A DNA stretch of 64,000 bases from a virus. The position numbers and the translations under genes were made by a program. The DNA lies in the IMG/VR virus record IMGVR_UViG_3300037807_000878, positions 62,001 through 126,000 of that record. One strand, 5' to 3'. The notes under the pieces were generated by a model, which did not search any database, was not told where the DNA came from, and saw only the letters and a program-made list of their open reading frames with translations. Below, one piece after another: positions 35,068 to 42,823 of this stretch (positions within the stretch are counted from its first letter, which is position 1; every line of letters begins with the position of its first letter).

Positions 35068-35476
35068 TCATGCTTATATGGATATGGCTATTAGATGGAG
35101 TAAATTATCTAGAGCCGAGAGAAAAAAAGTAGGTGCTTTAATTGTTAAGGACGGTGCTATTATCAGTGATGGTTTTAATGGCACTCCTGCCGGGTTTAAC
35201 AACCAATGTGAGTTTGTCCTAGAGAAAGAACTTGTAACGAAGCCAGAAGTCTTACATGCTGAATCTAATGCTATCCTTAAACTAGCTAAAGCCACACTTT
35301 CATCTGAAGGCGCTACTTTATATGTAACCTTATCCCCGTGTTTTGAATGCGCTAAGCTAATAATACAGAGTGGTATAATTCGAGTAGTATATGCAGAAAA
35401 ATATAGAGAAGATAGAGGCTTGTGTCTGCTGGAAAAAGCAAATATAATAACTGAACAATGCAACCAGAACCCTTAA
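35048..35476 (+). CDS. Deoxycytidylate (dCMP) deaminase
   Basis: 142 residues. The zinc-dependent deaminase signature is complete: HAE (His-Ala-Glu in VLHAESNAI) and SPCFECAK (PCxxC). The N-terminal AIRWSKLSRAERKKVGALIVKDG and NGTPAGFNN segments are those of dCMP deaminases. It converts dCMP to dUMP, feeding thymidylate synthesis for an AT-rich genome. The gene overlaps its neighbours on both sides in a run of small genes. Confidence 0.92.
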   Translation: MQQTTLDHAYMDMAIRWSKLSRAERKKVGALIVKDGAIISDGFNGTPAGFNNQCEFVLEKELVTKPEVLHAESNAILKLAKATLSSEGATLYVTLSPCFECAKLIIQSGIIRVVYAEKYREDRGLCLLEKANIITEQCNQNP

Positions 35477-35649
35477 ATGTATTAACCCTAGTAAATAAAA
35501 AATCAGGTGAAAATAAAGTTTTGTGTGGTTTAGCCTTAAAAGAAGATGCTGTCAAATATAAACTAGACTATTTAAACAGATTACCCCAGAATGAGAGGAT
35601 ACTCTATGATATTAAAATTAGTGAGGTGAAATTATGGAAGAAACTATAA
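35458..35649 (+). CDS. Small unknown protein
   Basis: 63 residues, starting inside the end of the deaminase gene and overlapping the next gene by 16 bases. Basic alpha/beta, reminiscent of small phage proteins that echo user codes such as KSGENKVLCG, but no family is recognised. Confidence 0.5.
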   Translation: MQPEPLNVLTLVNKKSGENKVLCGLALKEDAVKYKLDYLNRLPQNERILYDIKISEVKLWKKL

Positions 35650-35861
35650 CAATGGAACAGTTATTGCAGAATAATGATACTTCCTTTATTGAGACTCAAG
35701 ATACTATCAAAATGGCAGACGCTGAATTTTTATATAAATTAACTGTTATAGGTTTAAGCAGCAATGTTGATCAGCTTGGTATGGAGATAGGTAATGCCGC
35801 TGCTAGTGAGCTCGCTAGACGAGCCCAGTTAGCAAGTGAACTTATAAAAAGAATAAAATAA
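35634..35861 (+). CDS. Small acidic helical protein
   Basis: 75 residues, helical with an Ala/Leu-rich second half. No recognised domain. The first ATG overlaps the previous gene; a second in-frame ATG lies six codons downstream. Confidence 0.5.
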   Translation: MEETITMEQLLQNNDTSFIETQDTIKMADAEFLYKLTVIGLSSNVDQLGMEIGNAAASELARRAQLASELIKRIK

Positions 35862-35862
35862 A

Positions 35863-36093
35863 ATGGACGATTCCCCTGAACGTGAACTCATGGAGATTCC
35901 TCTTCTGGAATACCTCTACTTACTGGACATAGTAGACGAAGCTAAACAGCTATTCACTGAGCTCACATGGGCTGAAACACCCAATGAGCATTTAATGTTC
36001 GTACGCTCGGATACGCCGGGCGGTCCTAAAGTCTTCAGGGATAGATTGCGTCGAAGTCTCATGTATTTAGATACATACAGGACTGAAGAATAG
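35863..36093 (+). CDS. Small acidic unknown protein
   Basis: 76 residues, acidic, Leu/Tyr-rich, with the sequence SDTPGGPKVFRDRLRRS in the second half. Not recognised. The last gene before the Arg/Leu tRNA pair. Confidence 0.5.
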   Translation: MDDSPERELMEIPLLEYLYLLDIVDEAKQLFTELTWAETPNEHLMFVRSDTPGGPKVFRDRLRRSLMYLDTYRTEE

Positions 36094-36166
36094 ACAATTT
36101 CTAGGAATAAATAGTACTAAGAACTAATTGAAAAACCATTTGGTTTTATGTATGCTTTTAGTTCAT

Positions 36167-36243
36167 GCACCCATAGCATAACTGGATAATGCCTCCGACT
36201 TCTAATCGGATGAGTTCAGGTTCGAATCCTGATGGGTGTGCCA
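36167..36243 (+). tRNA. tRNA-Arg (UCU)
   Basis: Acceptor GCACCCA with TGGGTGT, T arm TCAGG-TTCGAAT-CCTGA, encoded CCA. The anticodon loop TTCTAAT gives UCU for AGA, a codon abundant in the surrounding genes. Confidence 0.9.
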
Positions 36244-36250
36244 TAAACAC

Positions 36251-36326
36251 GGGGTTGTAGTCCAACGGCAGAGACATCGGACTTAAAATCCGTCCAGTAT
36301 GGGTTCGAATCCCATCAGCCCTACCA
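36251..36326 (+). tRNA. tRNA with UAA anticodon (Leu, short variable loop)
   Basis: Acceptor GGGGTTG with CAGCCCT, T arm with TTCGAAT, encoded CCA. The anticodon arm CGGA-CTTAAAA-TCCG gives UAA, which reads UUA (Leu). At 76 bases there is no long variable arm, unlike ordinary bacterial tRNA-Leu, so its charging by host LeuRS is uncertain. Confidence 0.8.
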
Positions 36327-36339
36327 AGCCTTTTTAAAC

Positions 36340-36717
36340 ATGCGTAAAGAAAATTGCCCCTTTTGTGAGAAAATAAAAAATAAAGACTACGTACTTAAAG
36401 TGCGTGATTTCTATATCTTAGAAGATGCATATCCAGTTACACCCGGACATAAGCTGGTAGTGTCAGATAGACACATAGAATCTTTCTATGCACTCGATCA
36501 GGATGAGCTCCATCAACTTGGTTATGTGATAGAAATGGCTACCTTACAGCAAGCCGATGCTGACGGATTCAATATAGGCTTTAACGAAGGTGAAGCGGCA
36601 GGTAAAACTGTGCCTCATTTTCACATACACATAATCCCTCGTTCTTTTGGAGATACTGAAGAGCCTACGGGGGGAGTAAGAAACGTGATCCCTGGAAAAG
36701 GGTCATACGAAAAATGA
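36340..36717 (+). CDS. HIT-family nucleotide hydrolase/transferase
   Basis: 125 residues. The histidine triad HFHIHIIPR (H-x-H-x-H) is intact. The N-terminal CPFC pair and C-terminal GGVRNVIPGKG are typical of bacterial HIT proteins of the Hint/Ap4A-hydrolase type. These cleave nucleoside phosphoramidates or dinucleoside polyphosphates. In a phage it may clear alarmone-like dinucleotides or salvage nucleotides. Its stop overlaps the next start (ATGA). Confidence 0.9.
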   Translation: MRKENCPFCEKIKNKDYVLKVRDFYILEDAYPVTPGHKLVVSDRHIESFYALDQDELHQLGYVIEMATLQQADADGFNIGFNEGEAAGKTVPHFHIHIIPRSFGDTEEPTGGVRNVIPGKGSYEK

Positions 36718-36983
36718 CTAGTTCTGATACCCGAAACCATACAGATAAGACCAATGAATCTTCTTATTGGTCTTATCGTGTTTTTAACCACGCTCCGGAT
36801 ATCTGGAGTATCGAAATGGTACTCTTTGATAAAGATGGACAGCCTTGTTCGCATACCACTAAGGGCACTGACGCAGGGACATTTAACGCTTTTGATAGAG
36901 ACGATCTTGAAGGGGATCTAATCCGGATGATGCAGGCCTTTGACCACCCCACCCTTACCCCTGATGACTTTGACTACGCCTAA
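36714..36983 (+). CDS. Small unknown protein coupled to the HIT gene
   Basis: 89 residues, acidic, with Asp-rich C-terminus. It starts within the HIT stop codon (ATGA), so the two are likely made together. No domain recognised. Confidence 0.55.
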   Translation: MTSSDTRNHTDKTNESSYWSYRVFNHAPDIWSIEMVLFDKDGQPCSHTTKGTDAGTFNAFDRDDLEGDLIRMMQAFDHPTLTPDDFDYA

Positions 36984-37001
36984 TCTTGGAGGAGTTTTTA
37001 A

Positions 37002-37775
37002 ATGATTAAATTACACATACTTTCTGATCTTCATGTAGAGTTTTCGCCCTTCGTGATCCCTATAGTAGATGCTGATTACTTAATACTAGCAGGAGACTGT
37101 GGGGTAGGTACTGGCGCCTTAGATATGCTATTTGAAGCTGCACCTAGGTATAAAAAAGTCTTTTATATTATGGGTAATCATGAGTATTATGGTGGGGATT
37201 TACTTTACACATTAAGTGATTTATTTGAAAGTGTGCGTAAGTATAATGTTTCTAAGAATAACATCCGTATTTTACATAACTCTAGTGATCTCATAACCGA
37301 TTCGGAAAGTAAGGAGCTATGCCGCATAACTGGTTCTACCTTATGGACCGATTTCTATAATAAAGATCCTCTGCAAGTAACTACCGCTAAATTCTGTTTG
37401 AATGATTTTACTGGAAATATAAAATTTGATGAAGCGTCTTTTACAATAGATAAATGTATTGAGGTTCATGACGTATGTAAAACCTACCTTAAATGGACTG
37501 TAGAAAGAGCAGATGCAAGCTATAAAGATATTATTGTTACTCATCATATGCCTTCTAGACACTTGGTGGCAGATGCATATAAAGACTCCCCTTTAAATGG
37601 TTCCTTTGCTTCTGACTGTGATGAAATTATGTCTAAAGCTAAGTTATGGATATGTGGTCACTCCCATCATACTGTAGATACAGAATTACATGGGTGTAGG
37701 GTTGTAATGAATCCTCGAGGCTATCCACATGAAAATAATAAAGGGTTCAACCCAGAACTGGTAATAGAGATATAA
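37002..37775 (+). CDS. Calcineurin-like metallophosphoesterase
   Basis: 257 residues. All five metallophosphoesterase motifs are present: SDLHVE, AGDCG, GNHEY, THHMPS and GHSHH. A strong GGAGG site lies eight bases before the ATG. This family hydrolyses phosphomono- or diesters with two metal ions. The substrate is unknown; nucleotide or nucleic-acid end processing are common in phages. A second, distinct metallophosphoesterase is encoded at 58339-59076. Confidence 0.88.
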   Translation: MIKLHILSDLHVEFSPFVIPIVDADYLILAGDCGVGTGALDMLFEAAPRYKKVFYIMGNHEYYGGDLLYTLSDLFESVRKYNVSKNNIRILHNSSDLITDSESKELCRITGSTLWTDFYNKDPLQVTTAKFCLNDFTGNIKFDEASFTIDKCIEVHDVCKTYLKWTVERADASYKDIIVTHHMPSRHLVADAYKDSPLNGSFASDCDEIMSKAKLWICGHSHHTVDTELHGCRVVMNPRGYPHENNKGFNPELVIEI

Positions 37776-37851
37776 GTATCGGAATGCGACGACAAAAGTT
37801 TTAAGACCTCCTACTCACTTCGTTTCTGCAGCCTAAGCCTCACTTAATCCC

Positions 37852-38565
37852 ATGATTCAAACTTGCACAAAATGCGCTAAACTATTTCATAATCTAACCG
37901 AGGTTAAAAGCCCTGAAGGTAAAATTTATCTACGAGTCTCTGATAACAGAACGCGTTGTTTTAAATGTTCCCCTAAACAAAAAAGAGTCCACAGGAAACA
38001 GGTAATTAAAACATGTAAAAAATGTGGACACGTTTTTGAACTAGAGCGTGGCAAGAGACTAAGGAAAGATAAAGAAGGAACAGAATATTATTGGCCTATG
38101 AATCGTAAGAACTGTTATGCCTGTATGCCAGATCAGAAAAGAAAAAACCCTGTTATGAAAGGTGTTCAGCATAGGAAATGCTATATATGTAAACGTCTAA
38201 AGGTTGTCACCGAGTTCTATGTTCGCTCGGATAGAACTACCCCTGCAGCGGGATGTAAAAAATGCCACTCTGATAGAAGTAAAGACAGAGCAGTTCTTTT
38301 TATGCTACGGGCTAGGAATCAAAAAGGATGTAGGTGTGAGTGCTGTGCCTCAAAAGATTTACTTAGCTTCTATCAACCTTCCCATGTGCCTAAAGGTGAA
38401 CGTATCAATAAAATTAAAACACGCTCTTGGGCTAACCCTAAAACACAAGCGTCATTAAACGAGGCTTATTTGCTATGTTTCGAGTGTCGAGCTAGACTAA
38501 TAAAAGGTCTGGAACTGTGGCTTGAGTATCGTAAAGCAGGCAGGAAAAAACTAAAGCATCTCTAA
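37852..38565 (+). CDS. Multi-zinc-finger protein
   Basis: 237 residues with at least six CxxC-type knuckles (CTKC, CFKC, CKKC, CYAC, CYIC, CKKC, CECC, CFEC). These form repeated zinc ribbons, with basic spacers between. The last part (CECC ... CFEC with a histidine between) resembles a degenerate HNH/treble-clef. Probably binds nucleic acid. Nuclease activity is possible but a convincing HNH core is not visible. Confidence 0.7.
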   Translation: MIQTCTKCAKLFHNLTEVKSPEGKIYLRVSDNRTRCFKCSPKQKRVHRKQVIKTCKKCGHVFELERGKRLRKDKEGTEYYWPMNRKNCYACMPDQKRKNPVMKGVQHRKCYICKRLKVVTEFYVRSDRTTPAAGCKKCHSDRSKDRAVLFMLRARNQKGCRCECCASKDLLSFYQPSHVPKGERINKIKTRSWANPKTQASLNEAYLLCFECRARLIKGLELWLEYRKAGRKKLKHL

Positions 38566-38651
38566 AACAAGGTTGTCATTGTACCTTAGCTCTTGCGAAA
38601 AACAGTGACTTAGGACGGGCCTGGTGGGAGCCCTAATCTCACCAACTCTTA

Positions 38652-38984
38652 ATGAAAACTAAATTCAAAAACTGGAAAACTGTAAAAAGTTTGCGTGATG
38701 CTGAAAAGCTCACAACATTACTACAAGAAAAATACCCGGAGCTTCTTTTCAGGGTTAAAACAAACTCCTGGAAAGGTAAAGATAAAAAAACATATTCTGT
38801 ACAAAATATAGTAAGAAAGGGCTGTAAGAGAGATCTTACTTATTTGGGTCCTATTCAAGATAAGCTTACGGAGGCATTAGGGAGAGGTCCTAGTACTGAT
38901 GAGCTAGTAGAAGCAGCCGGTATACCTTTAAGGGCTCTTAAAAAGTTCTTTGCACGTAAAGAGCTTTTCGCGTCTATAGCTTAG
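38652..38984 (+). CDS. Small basic protein with helix-turn-helix-like end
   Basis: 110 residues, very basic N-terminal two thirds (TKFKNWKTVKSL, NSWKGKDKKTYS). The C-terminus (GRGPSTDELVEAAGIPLRALKKFFA, in short pieces about 80-104) looks like a sigma-type or helix-turn-helix recognition pair. It may bind DNA. Its last 15 bases, including the stop codon, lie inside the tRNA-Gly gene. Confidence 0.6.
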   Translation: MKTKFKNWKTVKSLRDAEKLTTLLQEKYPELLFRVKTNSWKGKDKKTYSVQNIVRKGCKRDLTYLGPIQDKLTEALGRGPSTDELVEAAGIPLRALKKFFARKELFASIA

Positions 38985-39043
38985 AGGTAAAGCTCCAGCC
39001 TTCCAAGCTGGTCACGGGGGTTCAATTCCCCCTAGACGCTCCA
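38970..39043 (+). tRNA. tRNA-Gly (UCC)
   Basis: Acceptor GCGTCTA with TAGACGC, anticodon arm CCAGC-CTTCCAA-GCTGG giving UCC for GGA, T loop TTCAATT, encoded CCA. The 5' end overlaps the upstream CDS. A terminator follows directly. Confidence 0.9.
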
Positions 39044-39047
39044 AAAT

Positions 39048-39083
39048 GAGCTTACTGCTATACAGCGGTAAGCTCTTTCTTTT
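39048..39083 (+). terminator. Intrinsic terminator after tRNA-Gly
   Basis: A 12-base stem (one G.U), GAGCTTACTGCT with AGCGGTAAGCTC, loop ATAC, tail TTTCTTTT. Confidence 0.85.
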
Positions 39084-39098
39084 ACATAAATAACCTGT

Positions 39099-39104
39099 TA
39101 TACT
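39099..39104 (+). promoter_or_regulatory. Extended -10 box TGTTATACT, leaderless spacing
   Basis: TATACT preceded by TGT (an extended -10) is followed by six bases and the ATG at 39111. No ribosome binding site fits between. Confidence 0.6.
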
Positions 39105-39110
39105 GAAAAC

Positions 39111-39503
39111 ATGAAAGAACTTACATTGTATGAAGAGAACGAGCTGCTTAAAGAGATGCTAGAAACATACGCAGGAGGTTTGGAGGATCACGGTCTACAA
39201 GCCGCTGAACGTTTAAAATATATAGCTTTATTTGAGATTAGTAAACAATGTACACGTTGTGGAGACTTAGTACCTGAATCCGCTATGCGAAAGGATAATA
39301 GAAGGGAAGGAGGTCTCGGTTGTTGGTGTAAAACCTGTGATAGAGAAGATAATAAAATGAGACGTTCAATGAAACATAAGCCAACAAAAGCTTTAGAAAT
39401 ATCTTTAAAAAAATTAGAAAAACTCGCCATGAAAGATCTCAGAGAGATATCTTTTCAATGGGGTCTTGTGTGGAAAAACATAGAAAGGATTAAAAATGAA
39501 TAA
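39111..39503 (+). CDS. Small zinc-finger protein
   Basis: 130 residues. Helical N-terminus, then CTRCGD (about 44-49) and CWCKTC (about 67-72) forming a likely four-cysteine zinc site, followed by a basic stretch (NKMRRSMKHKP). Similar in style to the multi-finger protein at 37852-38565. A DNA/RNA-binding role is likely; enzymatic function is not evident. Confidence 0.6.
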   Translation: MKELTLYEENELLKEMLETYAGGLEDHGLQAAERLKYIALFEISKQCTRCGDLVPESAMRKDNRREGGLGCWCKTCDREDNKMRRSMKHKPTKALEISLKKLEKLAMKDLREISFQWGLVWKNIERIKNE

Positions 39504-39765
39504 ATCTAGAGTCGTATGCGCTGTACGCTGCTCCCACTGCCAAGAATTTGGTACATTTACCGCTTATACAAAAACAGAAGGACACTTTAATGGTGTATTT
39601 ATATGCCTCGTTTGCCGCAACAAAGGGGTAACTTTTGAAGCTAGTATTGAAGAGGAGGTTGAAAAAACGCCTTGCAAGAAAGCTAAAAAGAAAAGACGTG
39701 TAAAGAAAAAACCTGATAATATCACTACGTTATTAGTCAATAAACCGGCTAAGAAACCTAAATAG
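39496..39765 (+). CDS. Small zinc-ribbon protein with basic tail
   Basis: 89 residues. CSHC (about 12-15) and CLVC (about 36-39) form a compact zinc ribbon, followed by a Lys/Arg-rich tail (KKAKKKRRVKKKP). Probably a nucleic-acid-binding protein. It overlaps the upstream gene by 8 bases and ends convergently with the terminase gene (8-base overlap). Confidence 0.6.
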   Translation: MNKSRVVCAVRCSHCQEFGTFTAYTKTEGHFNGVFICLVCRNKGVTFEASIEEEVEKTPCKKAKKKRRVKKKPDNITTLLVNKPAKKPK

Positions 39766-41308
39766 CATCTATAATTAAGTTCCCTGTAGCAATCTCCCCC
39801 GCGATCAAGCCATACATTAATGAATGGAAAAAATCGTCGGGAGCTACATGGACATACTTTAACTGTGTTTTTTGCACGCCAGCTTCATCTGGATCTTCTG
39901 CTTTAATGGATAAGATATCTTTTGCAAAAGTACCGAAATCCTCGAAACGCGGAAACCTTATCCGCTCCTCTAAAATCATGTTAAATACTCTCGACATCAT
40001 ATTTGAGCGATTGATAACATAGCGCCCAGTAGCATCTAGAATAATAGGAGCAGCTCCTACAGACGAAAATACAGTACGCACTTCTCCGTGCGTATATTTA
40101 AGCTTTATTTGTGCATTCTGTAAGTGCCCAAAACCCCAATCACAAGAAACAGCCTTAGGTCTAAAACGATGCAGCTCTTCTAGAATTAACTCCATCTGTC
40201 TATTGGCATCAGCTTCTACTCCCGAGAATCTTTTTGAACGCAACATGGTCCATTTGCCACCTATGTGAGCAACAAAAGTTAATACTGTGTAGGATTTTAA
40301 GCCTGTACCCCAATCAATACCTGCATAGATAGGAGCTTGCACACCCTGTGGAATTACGCCTCCTTTAAGCATTTGAAACTTATCGTCGCAACATTTCCGT
40401 ATGTGTTTCTCTGTGACAGGTGCACCCATGGATTCATAAGGAAGAGCTATTACCTCATTCAAAAAACGCTTGGGAGCATAACGCTCTTGCTTATCTAGAA
40501 TATCTTCTGTGGTTAACCAAGGAACCATTAACTGGCTAGTTCTATATCCTTTATATTTACCGCCCTCATGAGCAGTTACCCATTCACCCTGGCTTCTGTC
40601 TAGAATAACTCCACATGTTTTACAGTGAATGCCATCTACTTCTACAAAATTTACGATGTCATGATCTTGCCGGACCCAATGCCCATTCTTACATTTAAAT
40701 ATAAACTCTGTTTGATCAGAAAACTTCCATACCTGATCTAAAGCATCCTGAGCTACATCTGGTGTGCCTGCATATAATCTTCCCTTGAAAGGCGAGTGAG
40801 AAATGCACTCTTCCATGACGGGTAGAAAATCAGGATTAATATGTTGTACTTCATCTACACAGAGATAATCTGCCGATATGCCTCGGATACGGTCAGCATT
40901 TTTATATGCCGATTTTAACACAATACGAGACCCATTTCTTAATTCTTTTGAATACACATTATCTACTACTGGAATTTTTCCCCAAAAGTGGTTTTGTATT
41001 AATGGTGAATATTTTAATTTCGGATCTAACTTATCTATTGAAAACTCTTTTGTTTGTGCATCGGCTGGTGTTACATAAAGAGTCCTAAATCTTCTTTTTG
41101 TAATACTGTTTAAAATAATCTTATTAGCTATAGTAGTAGATTTTTCAGACTGCCTTCCAAAATACAATACCATAATATTATCTTGATTATCGTAAACAGG
41201 CTTAAGATAATCTCTACCCTTAAACGAAAATGGAAACTCCATATCGATATAGAAGGAGCTCTCAACGAGTTCGCTTGGTTTTATAGAGACAACAGGTTTA
41301 GATGTCAT
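39758..41308 (-). CDS. Terminase large subunit (packaging ATPase-nuclease)
   Basis: 516 residues. ATPase part: a Walker A position GRQSEKST (about 51-58) in which the usual Gly before Lys is Glu, Walker B YLCVDEVQHI, and a coupling motif YAGTP. A zinc-ribbon-like insert (CKNGHW, CKTC) lies about 210-235. Nuclease part (RNase H fold): GIDWGTG, SCDWGFGH and DDFFHSLMYGL provide the metal-binding acids. It pumps DNA into the prohead and cuts concatemers. Overlaps the upstream glycosyltransferase gene by 11 bases. Confidence 0.9.
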   Translation of the reverse strand: MTSKPVVSIKPSELVESSFYIDMEFPFSFKGRDYLKPVYDNQDNIMVLYFGRQSEKSTTIANKIILNSITKRRFRTLYVTPADAQTKEFSIDKLDPKLKYSPLIQNHFWGKIPVVDNVYSKELRNGSRIVLKSAYKNADRIRGISADYLCVDEVQHINPDFLPVMEECISHSPFKGRLYAGTPDVAQDALDQVWKFSDQTEFIFKCKNGHWVRQDHDIVNFVEVDGIHCKTCGVILDRSQGEWVTAHEGGKYKGYRTSQLMVPWLTTEDILDKQERYAPKRFLNEVIALPYESMGAPVTEKHIRKCCDDKFQMLKGGVIPQGVQAPIYAGIDWGTGLKSYTVLTFVAHIGGKWTMLRSKRFSGVEADANRQMELILEELHRFRPKAVSCDWGFGHLQNAQIKLKYTHGEVRTVFSSVGAAPIILDATGRYVINRSNMMSRVFNMILEERIRFPRFEDFGTFAKDILSIKAEDPDEAGVQKTQLKYVHVAPDDFFHSLMYGLIAGEIATGNLIIDAI

Positions 41309-42167
41309 TTACTAAAGAGTACTCTAAAGCCTTGTCTATAACAAATTTAGCTCTGTTCCTGGTCATGTGATATTTAAGAGCATGCTCCCGCCCTTTTTTA
41401 CCTATAGTTTCTATATCTATTGAATCTAAGTTATTAAAAATATCTACAAGTTCTGAAGGGTGTGTAAAGAAGATAACGTTCTCCATATGAGTAAAAGGAT
41501 GAGCCATCTCTAGATCTAATTGCTCAGATATAACACAAGCGCCTGTAGAGAGTGCTTCCCAGAAACGAGCAGTATCTTGCCCCCACCCTATAGACGAGAT
41601 AATAACTTTGGCTCTATTTAAATGCTTATAATAATCATCGGAACCTTGCACCGTAACTGAATGCCTAAATTTACCAACCCTGCCTACTTTAATAGGTAGA
41701 TTGAATTCCTTTATGTAACGAATGATTTCTCGTCTATTAGGATACTCCCCCGCAGAGGGGAAAATACATAAATCTTCTTTTTGTTCATTATAGTGTTTTA
41801 AGTAGTTAGAATATAAACCGAAAGGCAGAGGAAACTCATGTGACAGTCGCCTGTTCCAAGGAAGCACTTCTCTTCTAAAATAAAGCTTATACTTTTCTGG
41901 GTACCTGAAACAACCCCATTCTTGGTTATAGGGGTGGTTATCGAAAAAGTCCTCTCCGTTTATATAGATAGGGCAGAGATCATTTGTAAGGCTAATAGCT
42001 GCAGTTAAATTTGAGTCTACCCCTCTATTGGCATGTTCAATCAGTAAATTATAAACCTTAGAGGGCACTGGTTTTCTATCCACCTCATGACCTAGCTCCA
42101 CAAAACCTTCAATGATATTAGCCGTGTGCATATCATTTAGAGGACTAGTAACACAGGCGATTTTCAC
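41298..42167 (-). CDS. CgeB-like GT-B glycosyltransferase
   Basis: 289 residues from a GTG start (42165-42167) placed six bases after a TATACT box. The C-terminal half has the CgeB/GT4-like block YYKHLNRAKVIISSIGWGQD, then ARFWEALSTGACVISE and a final domain REHALKYHMTRNRAK. The Glu in FWEAL and the small-residue loop bind the nucleotide sugar in this family. It could glycosylate DNA bases, virion proteins or host receptors. One of four probable sugar-transfer genes in the window. Confidence 0.75.
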   Translation of the reverse strand: MKIACVTSPLNDMHTANIIEGFVELGHEVDRKPVPSKVYNLLIEHANRGVDSNLTAAISLTNDLCPIYINGEDFFDNHPYNQEWGCFRYPEKYKLYFRREVLPWNRRLSHEFPLPFGLYSNYLKHYNEQKEDLCIFPSAGEYPNRREIIRYIKEFNLPIKVGRVGKFRHSVTVQGSDDYYKHLNRAKVIISSIGWGQDTARFWEALSTGACVISEQLDLEMAHPFTHMENVIFFTHPSELVDIFNNLDSIDIETIGKKGREHALKYHMTRNRAKFVIDKALEYSLVNDI

Positions 42168-42173
42168 CTTTAT

Positions 42174-42179
42174 AGTATA
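42174..42179 (-). promoter_or_regulatory. -10 box TATACT, leaderless spacing (minus strand)
   Basis: On the minus strand TTGTTATACT is followed by ATAAAG and then GTG at 42167. It has the same geometry as the plus-strand boxes, and it supports GTG as the true start. Confidence 0.6.
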
Positions 42180-42212
42180 ACAAAAAAGACTAAAAACTAA
42201 AGACCAAATAAG

Positions 42213-42243
42213 GTATAAAACTATATCTAGAGAGAATCTAGAT
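42213..42243 (+). promoter_or_regulatory. Orphan -10 box and ATCTAGA hairpin
   Basis: TATAAA (42213-42218) within GGTATAAAAC, followed by a perfect 7-base inverted repeat ATCTAGA-GAGAA-TCTAGAT (42225-42243) at the expected 5' end of a transcript. It may drive a short RNA or the 40-codon frame at 42270. Confidence 0.35.
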
Positions 42244-42269
42244 ACAAAAAGAGGATGGGACTATAGCTT

Positions 42270-42392
42270 ATGTGTGTCAAAGCGTTACGTTGCATCAAAT
42301 GCATAGAGCTGCAGACTTATGAATTAAGATGTAGTAGACTACGTAAAGAAGGGGGCGCAAACCCCTCTAGTTCCTACTTCTCTTTTTTATAG
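42270..42392 (+). CDS. Possible 40-residue Cys-rich small protein
   Basis: A 40-codon frame with four cysteines (CVKALRCIKC near the start, and one at residue 21) that could form a zinc knuckle. It follows an orphan promoter-like box. No convincing ribosome site is present, and its end overlaps the convergent gene by 6 bases, so it may be non-coding RNA instead. Confidence 0.25.
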   Translation: MCVKALRCIKCIELQTYELRCSRLRKEGGANPSSSYFSFL

Positions 42393-42590
42393 TAGGTTTT
42401 GTATCCATTTTTTTGTATAAATGGGGCGCTTGTTGTACCGACGATGGTGCTCTTCCAATAGCTCATCATACTCACTCTTCTTCAGCTTAGGTAGCGTGAT
42501 AGCCGTCAACACGCTTAGCAATAAGAGACCTTTTAAGAGATCGTCTTTGCCTTGTTTTGTTTTAGGAAATAATCTAGTAATATGACGCAT
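42387..42590 (-). CDS. Small basic protein with one hydrophobic helix
   Basis: 67 residues, with a hydrophobic helix (DLLKGLLLLSVLTAITL, about 17-33) and basic ends. Possibly a small membrane or virion-associated protein. Its ATG overlaps the upstream stop by one base (TAATG). Confidence 0.5.
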   Translation of the reverse strand: MRHITRLFPKTKQGKDDLLKGLLLLSVLTAITLPKLKKSEYDELLEEHHRRYNKRPIYTKKWIQNLL

Positions 42591-42823
42591 TATTCTACTT
42601 CTATATTGAGGTCCACTAAGTCAGAGAAAACCTCAGTTTGTTTCTCTAATTGTACCTTAATTTTATTTTCACTCAACATAGCATAAATATATTCTATATT
42701 CTCTTTTTTAGTAGGATTTTTTAACTTATCTTTATCATACGAAAGATCCATAAGGCCCCTACTCTCTTTTACTTTTGAAAGTAGACGAGCTAACCTTTTA
42801 TGGTACCTATCATATGTAGCCAT
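42590..42823 (-). CDS. Small helical unknown protein
   Basis: 77 residues, charged helices throughout, no recognised domain. Adjacent to the Cys/His-rich gene upstream and overlapping the next gene by one base. Part of the terminase-spike operon. Confidence 0.5.
   Translation of the reverse strand: MATYDRYHKRLARLLSKVKESRGLMDLSYDKDKLKNPTKKENIEYIYAMLSENKIKVQLEKQTEVFSDLVDLNIEVE

Noticed and set aside
38566-38651. Riboswitch or additional tRNA before the 110-residue gene
   Set aside because: There is one hairpin (TGGTG...CACCA) but no cloverleaf, no conserved riboswitch core and no T loop; only 86 bases.
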